NCBI GenBank assembly: GCA_016744655.1
Contig: JADGDY010000042.1
Coordinates: forward strand, 1-32,633
DNA from: Bacteroidales bacterium
Lineage (GTDB): Bacteria; Bacteroidota; Bacteroidia; Bacteroidales; UBA12170
DNA length: 32,633 nt
Direction: 5' to 3'
The position numbers and the translations under genes were made by a program. This document shows, piece after piece, positions 15,314 to 22,526 of the stretch. Positions within the stretch are counted from its first letter, which is position 1; each line of letters opens with the position of its first letter. The notes beneath the pieces are model-generated. The model made no database searches, had not been told where the DNA came from, and saw nothing but the letters and a program-made list of their open reading frames with translations.

Positions 15314-17098
15314 ATGTCAAAGATAAAATTAACAATAGACGGTAGGAAGGTTCAGATAGAACAGGGTAAAACAATACTCGATGCCGCAAAAAAAATAAAT
15401 GTAAAGATTCCAACGCTTTGTTACCACGAAGATTTATGTGTGGCAGGAAATTGTCGCGTATGTGTGGTAGAAGTTGCTGGATCAAGAGCCCTTCAAGCTT
15501 CTTGTGCTATTCCAGCTCAAGAAGGAATGGAGATAAGAACCAATACCCCTAAGGTAAGAAACGCCCGTAAAGATATCATCGCTATGTTGGTATCAGAGCA
15601 CAATACACAATGTACCACTTGTTATAGAAGTACCAATTGTGAGCTTCAAACCCTTTCGGCAGAATATAATATTGATAATAATAGATATCTAAGTATATTA
15701 AAGCCTAATATTGAAGTAGATAGATCGTCTTGGTCCATTGAGAAAGACGATAGTAAATGTGTACGTTGTCAACGTTGTGTGAGGACTTGTTCTGAATTAC
15801 AACATGTGAATGCTCTAACGGTCAGCCATAAAGGGAAGGATATGAAAATTAGCACCTTCCACGATCTGCCATTGAAAGATGTGGTGTGTACCAACTGTGG
15901 GCAGTGTGTAAACCGCTGTCCCACTGGAGCACTCACCGAAAGACGTTATTTTGATGAGGTTTGGGAAGCCATTGGAGATCCAACTAAACATGTGGTGATG
16001 AATACTGCACCTTCTGTGCGTGTTGCACTAGGTGAAATGTTGGGATACCCTGTTGGAACTCGTGTTACAGGAAAAATGGTGACAGCTATGCGTCGTTTAG
16101 GTGTGGATTCTGTTCTTGATACAGATTTTTCTGCCGATTTAACGATTCTAGAGGAGGGCACTGAATTATTAGTTCGTCTGAAGAAAGCATTGGTAGATAA
16201 AGACGATACTGTAAAACTTCCATTACTAACTTCTTGTAGCCCGGGTTGGGTGAAGTTCTGTGAGCACTTGTATCCAGATCATTTAGGTCATCTTTCAACT
16301 TGTAAGTCTCCACAGCAAATGTTTGGAGCATTAACAAAGACCTATTATGCTGATAAAAAAGGTATTGACCCTAAGGATATAGTTAGTGTAGCTATTATGC
16401 CTTGTGCTGCTAAGAAATTCGAAGCCAATCGTGGTGAGATGAAAGATAGTGGTTTCCAAGATATTGATGCAGGATTAACCACTCGTGAGTTAGGTCATAT
16501 GATTCGCCAAACTGGACTAAACTTCCTAGAATTAGAGGAATCTACATATGATAGTATTATGGGAGAATCCACAGGAGCCGGAGTTATTTTTGGAGCCACT
16601 GGTGGAGTAATGGAAGCAGCTTTAAGAACAGCCTATGAGATAGTAACGGGAAGAGAAGTTCCTTTTGCTGACCTAAATATTACTGCTGTTCGTGGAATGG
16701 AAGGAATTAGAGAAGCTTCAATTTTAATTGAAGATGCTGTTCCAGAATGGTCATTCCTCGAAGGTGTTGAGATGAAAGTAGCTGTTGCGCATGGTTTGAT
16801 TAATGCTAGAGAAATTATGGATCAAATTGCTGCTGGAGAATCTCCATATCACTTTATAGAAGTGATGGCTTGTCCTGGTGGATGTATTGGAGGAGGAGGT
16901 CAGCCTATTCCTACCAATGAGGAAATCAGAAAGGCCAGAGTAGCTGCTATTTATGAAGAAGATATGAATATGACTTTAAGAAAGTCACATGAGAATCCTG
17001 AAATTCAGACGATCTATAAAGATTTCTTAAAGGAACCACTGAGTCATGTATCTCATAATCTCCTACATACCACTTATAGAAAGCGCCAACATTATTAG
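15314..17098 (+). CDS. hydA: [FeFe] hydrogenase catalytic subunit HydA
   Basis: This 594-residue protein makes or consumes H2 at an H-cluster. Domains in order: [2Fe-2S] ferredoxin (Cys36, 47, 50, 64); a His-ligated [4Fe-4S] site (His96, Cys100, 103, 109); two [4Fe-4S] clusters (Cys149/152/155/159 and Cys192/195/198/202); the H-domain; and a small-subunit-like C-terminus. The signatures are L1 TSCSPGW (306-312), L2 IMPCAAKKFE (Cys364, Glu370) and L3 EVMACPGGCIGGGGQP (Cys520, Cys524). L1 has Ser309 where CpI has a second cysteine. The architecture is that of the NAD-linked group A hydrogenases. No HydEFG maturases are in the window, so they must be elsewhere. A strong terminator follows. Confidence 0.97.
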   Translation: MSKIKLTIDGRKVQIEQGKTILDAAKKINVKIPTLCYHEDLCVAGNCRVCVVEVAGSRALQASCAIPAQEGMEIRTNTPKVRNARKDIIAMLVSEHNTQCTTCYRSTNCELQTLSAEYNIDNNRYLSILKPNIEVDRSSWSIEKDDSKCVRCQRCVRTCSELQHVNALTVSHKGKDMKISTFHDLPLKDVVCTNCGQCVNRCPTGALTERRYFDEVWEAIGDPTKHVVMNTAPSVRVALGEMLGYPVGTRVTGKMVTAMRRLGVDSVLDTDFSADLTILEEGTELLVRLKKALVDKDDTVKLPLLTSCSPGWVKFCEHLYPDHLGHLSTCKSPQQMFGALTKTYYADKKGIDPKDIVSVAIMPCAAKKFEANRGEMKDSGFQDIDAGLTTRELGHMIRQTGLNFLELEESTYDSIMGESTGAGVIFGATGGVMEAALRTAYEIVTGREVPFADLNITAVRGMEGIREASILIEDAVPEWSFLEGVEMKVAVAHGLINAREIMDQIAAGESPYHFIEVMACPGGCIGGGGQPIPTNEEIRKARVAAIYEEDMNMTLRKSHENPEIQTIYKDFLKEPLSHVSHNLLHTTYRKRQHY

Positions 17099-17163
17099 AA
17101 ATAATAATGCAATACACCGATGTGGATTTTCATCGGAATAATTTCTACGTTTTAATGAGTTTG

Positions 17164-17190
17164 AGGCCTCCTTTTTGGAGGCCTTTTTTT
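17164..17190 (+). terminator. Rho-independent terminator of the hydrogenase operon
   Basis: AGGCCTCC (17164-17171) and GGAGGCCT (17177-17184) form a perfect 8-bp GC-rich stem with a TTTTT loop, and seven T follow the GCC. It lies 66 bp after the hydA stop. A weaker hairpin, CCGATG...CATCGG, precedes it near 17118-17137. Confidence 0.9.
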
Positions 17191-17250
17191 GGTTTTAAAT
17201 GGGAGTTCGTTAAAAAAATGCAAACCTAGTGATAGATTCAAATATCAATA

Positions 17251-17258
17251 TACTTTTG
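17251..17258 (+). promoter_or_regulatory. Putative -7 element TACTTTTG for the secreted-protein gene at 17294
   Basis: This is an exact TAnnTTTG match 35 nt upstream of the ATG at 17294. A leader of about 29 nt would result. No obvious -33 TTG is visible. Confidence 0.45.
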
Positions 17259-17293
17259 ACTAAATTCTAAATTACTAATTAAAACTTTAAATT

Positions 17294-18055
17294 ATGAAAC
17301 TTCTTTATCCTCTGAATTACAAATCCTTCCTGCTGTTTGTATCCATACTTTTAGTATCAAATATACAAGCTCAAAATGCTTTTTTTATGGCAAGCAACGA
17401 GGCTGGCACTAATTCGAGTCCAATTGAAAACCGCTCCATGGACGTAGATTGCGATTATATAATAGATGATGGAACATCTGAGAATGCAGTGGGAGTATTT
17501 TTCGGAGATATCATGTGGCTAAATAGCTTTAATGCAGCAGGTGGTTGTGAAAAAATTCATACCATATCAACAGCATGGGGGCAAATGGTTGATGGTTTAC
17601 CTTGTAAAGTCATTTTATATGATGATCCAAACAATGATGGTGACCCAAGTGATGCCGTGTATATGACTGAAGCTATAACTACAGTTGTAAATGCCAATAC
17701 TGGTATTTTTACTGATATTGCAATTGATCCTACTGTTGTTACTGGAGGTTATTTTGTGGCAGGTTTGGTTCAAAATAATCCTAATTTAGAATATCCAGCT
17801 GCATTAGATCAAACTACATCTGAGGGCTATTCATATTTTGTTGGAACTTCAACAGGAGGGACATTTAATGTGATGGTTTTAGCCAATAATGATGTCCCTC
17901 TAATTTCTACCGATCTCGCAGGACTTCCTGGTAATGTGATGATAAGAGCTACAGGCTCACCTGTTTCTCCTTCTGTTCCAGTAAAAAACACTGCAGTATT
18001 GATTTCTTTTATTCTTATCATCGGATTTGTTGGCATTAGAAAGTTTTTTTTCTAA
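17294..18055 (+). CDS. Secreted protein with exosortase-like C-terminal anchor
   Basis: I do not recognise the core of this 253-residue protein. It has an N-terminal signal peptide (about 27 residues, ending SNIQAQ) and a mature region rich in Gly, Asn, Asp and aromatic residues, with a DDPNNDGDPSDAVY segment that could bind calcium and three cysteines (at about residues 53, 85 and 104). The C-terminus has the tripartite form of a sorting signal: a short VPVKN motif, a hydrophobic segment (AVLISFILIIGFVGI) and a basic end (RKFFF). That resembles PEP-CTERM/exosortase substrates and is unlike the T9SS domains elsewhere in this window. It stands alone after the hydrogenase terminator. Function unknown; probably surface-exposed or anchored. 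Confidence 0.75.
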   Translation: MKLLYPLNYKSFLLFVSILLVSNIQAQNAFFMASNEAGTNSSPIENRSMDVDCDYIIDDGTSENAVGVFFGDIMWLNSFNAAGGCEKIHTISTAWGQMVDGLPCKVILYDDPNNDGDPSDAVYMTEAITTVVNANTGIFTDIAIDPTVVTGGYFVAGLVQNNPNLEYPAALDQTTSEGYSYFVGTSTGGTFNVMVLANNDVPLISTDLAGLPGNVMIRATGSPVSPSVPVKNTAVLISFILIIGFVGIRKFFF

Positions 18056-18112
18056 TATATAGTTGATTACCTATGTGGTTATCTGAAGAGTAAATGATGC
18101 TCTGAAGAATCT

Positions 18113-18155
18113 CATCCCTGATATATAATGATTTATCTTTTATGTTTCAGGGATG
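18113..18155. terminator. Possible bidirectional hairpin between convergent genes
   Basis: CATCCCTGA (18113-18121) and TCAGGGATG (18147-18155) form a perfect 9-bp stem around a 25-nt AT-rich loop. It lies between the convergent genes ending at 18055 and 18204. No T-tract follows, so termination is only a guess. Confidence 0.3.
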
Positions 18156-18203
18156 CTTAGTTGAGCCGGTCTCTTGCTGCACTTTCTAATGTTGAATCGT
18201 GAT

Positions 18204-19481
18204 TTAGAAAAATAAGCGAATATCCAATTCCAACAATTCCTCTCTTAGCTTTTGCATTTCCGCTCTTTCTTCTTTGGTCATCACAAAGGAATTACCCATC
18301 AGGTAGATTTTTCTGAGGCTTTTAATCTCAGTCAGTTCATAAGGAAATTCCGAAAGACTATTTTCTTGGAGATCGATTTCAATGAGTTTGGTCATCTCAC
18401 TTAAATCTGGCATCTCAAAAATGCGGTTATATCCCAAATCTAGATAGAGGAGGTTTTGCAAACGAGTCAGTCCAATGGGTACCATAATAATCTCGTTGTG
18501 ATGCAGGTAAAGCGCAATTAAGTTATGAAGTTTGAAGATCGTGTCGGGTACGACAGTAATTTGATTGTAAGCCAAATAGATTTGCTCAAGCCTATCAGCA
18601 TTCCCTATCTGTTCTGGAATTTCAGAAATCTGATTGTGATAAAAGTCAATTTCTTTCAAGTTTTTTAAGTCCCAAACCTCTTCTGGGATTTCTGTAAATT
18701 CATTTTTATAGAAAATTAGGTGTTCCAGATTTTTTAAATCTCTAAAAGAATGAGGAACTTGATTTATCTGATTGATGCCTAAATTTAAGGTTTCCAATTT
18801 GGTCAGTTGGCCTAGATTACTCGGTAATTCTGTAATTTCATTGGCTCCTATATGAATACTCTCTAGATTTTTCAACTTACGAATATCCCTTTTACTTAAA
18901 GATTTAATCTGATTATAATTGAGTTTAACCTCCTTAAGGCTGTCCATGTGTTTTATAAAACAAGGAATGCGTTTGATATGGTTCTTACTCAGATCAAGGA
19001 ATTGCAAATGCTTTAATTTCCTGACTGATCTTGGAATTCTTTTCAATTGATTTTCTGAGAGGTCTAAGTTTTCCACACTATGATTCTTTTTGAACTTGAT
19101 ACTTCTAATATCATTTCCACTCAATACAATTACTCGTAAACTATCGGTCTCAGGCCATATGGATTTCTTGATTTTTTCAATCTGATTACCACATAATTGA
19201 ATGTTTACTGCATTTTGAAAACTCGTTAACCCAGGTGCTTCTTGTAAAACTAGTTTCGAAAGCTTAATTTTTTTTACTGTGTCTGCTTTTAATTGGAAAA
19301 ACTCCTCTAGTTTCTTCTGGTTTTCGACAGCTTTTATACTATCCTCATATTGCCTTAGTTTCATAAACATAGAGTCGTGAGCAATAATAATTGAGTCTCT
19401 ATTTTGCTGGGCTTTTAATAAAAATGAAGAGGATATAAACAGAAAGAAAATACTAAAGATAAAAAGTTTAAATAGTTTCAT
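18204..19481 (-). CDS. Exported leucine-rich-repeat protein
   Basis: This 425-residue protein has a signal peptide (about the first 24 residues, ending LLKAQ), a charged linker, and then 14 leucine-rich repeats of about 23 residues between about residues 90 and 405. Each follows LxxLxLxxNxIxxIPxxIxxL, for example LQFLDLSKNHIKRIP and LETLNLGINQINQVP. Such arrays form a curved solenoid for protein binding. No catalytic domain, lipobox or T9SS domain follows; the protein ends soon after the last repeat, so it is probably periplasmic. Its start overlaps the end of lnt by 14 bp, implying coupled translation. A role linked to lipoproteins is possible but not shown. Confidence 0.88.
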   Translation of the reverse strand: MKLFKLFIFSIFFLFISSSFLLKAQQNRDSIIIAHDSMFMKLRQYEDSIKAVENQKKLEEFFQLKADTVKKIKLSKLVLQEAPGLTSFQNAVNIQLCGNQIEKIKKSIWPETDSLRVIVLSGNDIRSIKFKKNHSVENLDLSENQLKRIPRSVRKLKHLQFLDLSKNHIKRIPCFIKHMDSLKEVKLNYNQIKSLSKRDIRKLKNLESIHIGANEITELPSNLGQLTKLETLNLGINQINQVPHSFRDLKNLEHLIFYKNEFTEIPEEVWDLKNLKEIDFYHNQISEIPEQIGNADRLEQIYLAYNQITVVPDTIFKLHNLIALYLHHNEIIMVPIGLTRLQNLLYLDLGYNRIFEMPDLSEMTKLIEIDLQENSLSEFPYELTEIKSLRKIYLMGNSFVMTKEERAEMQKLREELLELDIRLFF

Positions 19482-21087
19482 TTGGTTTCTCTTTTTTAAA
19501 ATAAACGGTTAAACTAATTAAAAAGAGTAGAACGGCTAAAAAAACAGATGAGCGACCTAAATAATCTCCATATTTCACATAAAATGTAAGTTCAGAATTA
19601 GCCTTTAAAGTATGTTTCCTTGAGTCTTGAACCCAATAAGAAGTTGCTTCTATTACATCTCCTCTTTGGTTTACAAAGCAAGAGATCCCTGTATTTGCTG
19701 AACGAGCTACACTTCTTCTGGTTTCTACAGCTCTAAGCCTCGAGAAGACCAAATGTTGCTTATGTCCTTGAGTATTTCCCCACCAACCATCATTAGTGAT
19801 GACCATTAATATTTGAGCACCATTCTTCACGAATTCCGTCACAAATTCACCATAAATACTTTCGTAGCATATCAATGGAGCTGCACCAATTCCTTGAGAA
19901 GAGTAAAATACTTTTCTTTCGGTATCATAACCCAAACTTCCTACGGTTCCGCCTAAATCAAAAGCGACATATTGCAGAGATTTCAGAATGCTTTTAAAAG
20001 GCATTTTTTCTGGTCCTGGAACTAATTTGCTTTTATGGTAAGCCCCTTCTGTATTTTTATAATTCAATAATATGGCAGTATTGTACTCATCATAGATTCC
20101 TCCGTTTTCAGTTTCTCGAGATGTGGAAGTGGCTTCGTCTAAGAAACTATAGGTACTCGCACCTACTACCATTTTTAAATCAGGGTATTTTCCCATAAAA
20201 CTTTGTAAACGCGGAATAGAAACCCCATTTTTCATTCTAGCACCAACGGTCATAGCTGGCTCTTGAATTCCTTCTTGGATGGCAGATTCAGGAGCTACCC
20301 AGAATTGTGTTTCTTCAGAAATTAATGGTGCAGAAAGTTGAATCATTCTATCGATAACTTCTTGAGGAGGACTTAAGAATTGCTCACTCCAAGGATCCAT
20401 ATTTGGTTGTACTACTACAACTTCGGTGTCTTTTCCTTCTTCTGTATAAGTCTGATATTGGTAAATAGAGTAAAAAAGTGGGATGAGTATAATGAGTAAA
20501 ACCGAAATGGAAGAGAAAGCAATTTGACCAATAGTTTTTTTACTTTCTAACGCCGTTTTCAGCAGCCTGAAAATGAGAATATTGATAATAAGGATCCACC
20601 AAGTTCCACCAAATACTCCAGTATATTCATACCATTGAATGGCATATGGATGGTTGGCAAATACATTCCCTAAATTTAGCCACGACCAGCTTAAATCCCA
20701 GTCTAAATGTAGATATTCAAAAGCCACCCAAAGTACAGGGAGTAAATAAATGGCTTTTTTATTATTATGAAAATACCTTTTTGAGAAACTGAATATCACC
20801 CACACCCAGCTCATAAAAAGGCTATTCAAAACAATAGCCATAATAGCTCCAAAAGCTGTAGAATTCCAAATCCACCAAGTGCTTAGTGCATTCCATGTAA
20901 ATAAAGCAATATAGCTATAGAGAAAAATATTTCGGAGTGGTTTTTTTGATTCTTTGCTCAATTGGTCTTCAATAAAAAATAAAGGAACAAAGGCAATAAA
21001 AGCAATATATGGAAGGCCTAAGGTGGGCCAAGCAAGACTCAAAAGAATTCCGCTTGAGATAGATAATAACAATTTAGATTTTAGCAT
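19468..21087 (-). CDS. lnt: Apolipoprotein N-acyltransferase
   Basis: Lnt adds the third acyl chain to lipoproteins at the periplasmic face of the inner membrane. This 539-residue protein has about six N-terminal membrane segments, a nitrilase-fold domain, and a last membrane segment near the C-terminus. The catalytic triad is visible: Glu267 in WVAPESAIQ, Lys352 in AYHKSKLVPGPEKMP and Cys407 in APLICYESIYGEF. ITNDGWWGNTQGHKQHL and RAVETRRSVARSANTG are further family blocks. I start at the ATG at 21087, where the first membrane segment begins; an in-frame GTG at 21135 would add 16 polar residues. It overlaps the LRR gene downstream. Length fits the family. Confidence 0.95.
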   Translation of the reverse strand: MLKSKLLLSISSGILLSLAWPTLGLPYIAFIAFVPLFFIEDQLSKESKKPLRNIFLYSYIALFTWNALSTWWIWNSTAFGAIMAIVLNSLFMSWVWVIFSFSKRYFHNNKKAIYLLPVLWVAFEYLHLDWDLSWSWLNLGNVFANHPYAIQWYEYTGVFGGTWWILIINILIFRLLKTALESKKTIGQIAFSSISVLLIILIPLFYSIYQYQTYTEEGKDTEVVVVQPNMDPWSEQFLSPPQEVIDRMIQLSAPLISEETQFWVAPESAIQEGIQEPAMTVGARMKNGVSIPRLQSFMGKYPDLKMVVGASTYSFLDEATSTSRETENGGIYDEYNTAILLNYKNTEGAYHKSKLVPGPEKMPFKSILKSLQYVAFDLGGTVGSLGYDTERKVFYSSQGIGAAPLICYESIYGEFVTEFVKNGAQILMVITNDGWWGNTQGHKQHLVFSRLRAVETRRSVARSANTGISCFVNQRGDVIEATSYWVQDSRKHTLKANSELTFYVKYGDYLGRSSVFLAVLLFLISLTVYFKKEKPNETI

Positions 21088-21161
21088 ATAAATAGAATTT
21101 GTGCTAATGTGATGCAAATAATATATACCTATCACATGGATAGATAATTGGAATATCTATG

Positions 21162-21169
21162 CAAAAATA
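21162..21169 (-). promoter_or_regulatory. Possible -7 element TATTTTTG upstream of lnt
   Basis: TATTTTTG on the minus strand matches TAnnTTTG. It would give a leader of about 65-70 nt before the ATG at 21087. No -33 partner is clear, so the call is weak. Confidence 0.3.
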
Positions 21170-21199
21170 GGGAAACCTAATGAGATGAGGTGTATAAAA

Positions 21200-22138
21200 T
21201 TAAAAAACCCTAAGCTCTGTTTGATGCTTTTCTAGATCGAGTAATCTGCTTTTGGTCTCTAAGCTTCCTGAATAGGTACTTAGCTCGCCTCTTTTTGTAA
21301 GCAATCTATGACATGGAATAATAATTTCGATGGGGTTTTGTTGCGCTGCATAGGCAATGGCACCGCTGGTATTCTTATTGCCCATTTGTTTGGCCAAATC
21401 GCCGTATTCTAAAGTAGAACCATAGGGGATATCTAATAATCTTCGCCAGACTTTTTTTTGAAATTCACTACCCTCTATGTAAATCTTTCCAGTGAACTCT
21501 TTTGGTTGACCTGAGAAATAGTCTGTTAATTGCTGAGAAAGCCCATCTTTTAGTTTGGGGACCTTATCAATAGACTCCTCAGAAAAACAAAGCTCCGATA
21601 AAGCAAAATGATTAAAACTTAGCTTGACCAAACCAAATTCTGTTTTGAGGTAAGATTCTTTTTTAATGCTTTTTAAAATCTTAAAGGCTTCAGTTGTGTT
21701 TTGAGCGGTAAGTACTGTATCAGGAAGTTGGCTTTCGGTGATGCCTCCACTTCCTAGTATTGCAATAACAGTTTTGTTATTTTTTATAAAATGATTGAGA
21801 AGTTGTTGAGAACCTCCTCCTCCACCAATTAAAATACCGGCATCAGCCATTTGAGCTATTTGAGAATGTTTGGAATAGCTGTCTTGTGTGCGATAAATCT
21901 CCGATACACTTTCTTTATAGTCTAGTTTTTTATGTTTTTCAATCACACAGATTGTTGTGATTGGATATTTTTGGGCAGCCTCAAATGCATGTGCAAAAGT
22001 ACCTGAGGTATTCCCTGCAATTAATGAAATTCCCATTTTTGCGGCAGTTCTTCCCACAATTGCAGCAGTTTTAGCATTTTTTACCGAGCATTCTTTTCCA
22101 TATCCTAATATGGCCAATCTAATTTGGGTATTAATCAT
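21200..22138 (-). CDS. SLOG-domain / O6-alkylguanine-DNA alkyltransferase fusion
   Basis: This 312-residue protein joins two domains. Residues 1-158 form a Rossmann-like SLOG domain related to the TIGR00725/LOG proteins, with LAILGYGKECS at the start and a glycine-rich GILIGGGGGSQQLL (101-114) where LOG enzymes have PGGxGTxxE; the catalytic Glu is missing. Residues 163-306 are an Ogt-like alkyltransferase with FQKKVWRRLLDIPYGSTLEYGDL (Tyr245), the active site IIIPCHRLL (Cys276) and a final STYSGSLETKSRLLDLE. Family members normally repair O6-alkylguanine. The arginine finger is replaced by Gly259, and a Tyr (263) stands where Gly or Ala is usual. The ATG at 22138 has a strong Shine-Dalgarno and lies next to a MITE-like element. 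Confidence 0.88.
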   Translation of the reverse strand: MINTQIRLAILGYGKECSVKNAKTAAIVGRTAAKMGISLIAGNTSGTFAHAFEAAQKYPITTICVIEKHKKLDYKESVSEIYRTQDSYSKHSQIAQMADAGILIGGGGGSQQLLNHFIKNNKTVIAILGSGGITESQLPDTVLTAQNTTEAFKILKSIKKESYLKTEFGLVKLSFNHFALSELCFSEESIDKVPKLKDGLSQQLTDYFSGQPKEFTGKIYIEGSEFQKKVWRRLLDIPYGSTLEYGDLAKQMGNKNTSGAIAYAAQQNPIEIIIPCHRLLTKRGELSTYSGSLETKSRLLDLEKHQTELRVF

Positions 22139-22145
22139 AATCTTT

Positions 22146-22153
22146 CCTCCTCC
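22146..22153 (-). promoter_or_regulatory. Strong Shine-Dalgarno GGAGGAGG before the SLOG-alkyltransferase gene
   Basis: On the minus strand GGAGGAGG ends 7 nt before the ATG at 22138, an ideal spacing. Most genes here have no such site, as is usual in Bacteroidota, so it stands out. It directly abuts the end of the MITE-like element at 22154. Confidence 0.6.
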
Positions 22154-22288
22154 AAACCTCAGTTCGACATTAAATTAGACCACAGTTTCAGATAATTAGT
22201 TCATATATGACACAAATTTATGAAGAGCTATCGGGATAACTCAAAGAAATTTGACGATGTAGATGGGCTAATTATCGAACTGAGGTTT
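22154..22288 (-). mobile_element. MITE-like element A (135 bp)
   Basis: It has perfect 14-bp terminal inverted repeats, AAACCTCAGTTCGA (22154-22167) and TCGAACTGAGGTTT (22275-22288). The inside is closely similar to element B (23416-23683) in the opposite orientation: CAGTTTCAGATAATTAG and GAAGAGCTATCGGGATAACTC are shared exactly. It encodes no protein. Compared with B it lacks about 130 bp next to one end. It carries a full promoter reading into the SLOG-alkyltransferase gene. No target duplication is evident. Confidence 0.75.
22213..22245 (-). promoter_or_regulatory. Bacteroidota-type promoter inside MITE A
   Basis: On the minus strand TTTG (22245-22242) and TAAATTTG (22220-22213) are separated by 21 nt, a good match to the Bacteroides TTTG/TAnnTTTG promoter. 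Transcription would start near 22206, giving a leader of about 68 nt to the ATG at 22138. In element B the same positions read TTTC and AAAATTTG, so B lacks a good promoter. Confidence 0.6.
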
Positions 22289-22313
22289 TAACAAAAATAA
22301 AGAAAAAAGACAT

Positions 22314-22348
22314 AAAAAAAGCTGCTGAAATAATTGAATTTCAGCAGC
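22314..22348 (-). terminator. Rho-independent terminator for the outer-membrane barrel gene
   Basis: On the minus strand a perfect 10-bp stem (22348-22339 with 22330-22321, arms GCTGCTGAAA/TTTCAGCAGC) with an 8-nt loop is followed by seven T. It lies 179 bp after the stop codon at 22527, beyond another inverted-repeat element. Confidence 0.85.
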
Positions 22349-22378
22349 CTATATTTTGTTGTTTTTTACTTAGTCTCA

Positions 22379-22517
22379 GCAAGAAAACTAACTTTTTTCT
22401 CAGTGGTTGATAAGAAAGCTTCGAGAACGAGACTTAGTTTTTCTGAAAATCAAGGAGTTTACTTTTGTAAATGACTGTTTTCAGAAAGGCTATAACGATT
22501 TATCGGAGTTTTCTTGC
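22379..22517. repeat. Inverted-repeat element C (139 bp), MITE-like
   Basis: GCAAGAAAACT (22379-22389) and AGTTTTCTTGC (22507-22517) are perfect 11-bp inverted ends. Inside, TTCTGAAAA (22441-22449) pairs with TTTTCAGAA (22478-22486) around a smaller TTTAC/GTAAA stem. Its ends differ from elements A and B. It lies in the 3' untranslated region of the barrel gene. A short open frame here (22407-22595) looks spurious. Confidence 0.5.
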
Positions 22518-22526
22518 AGCCACTAC

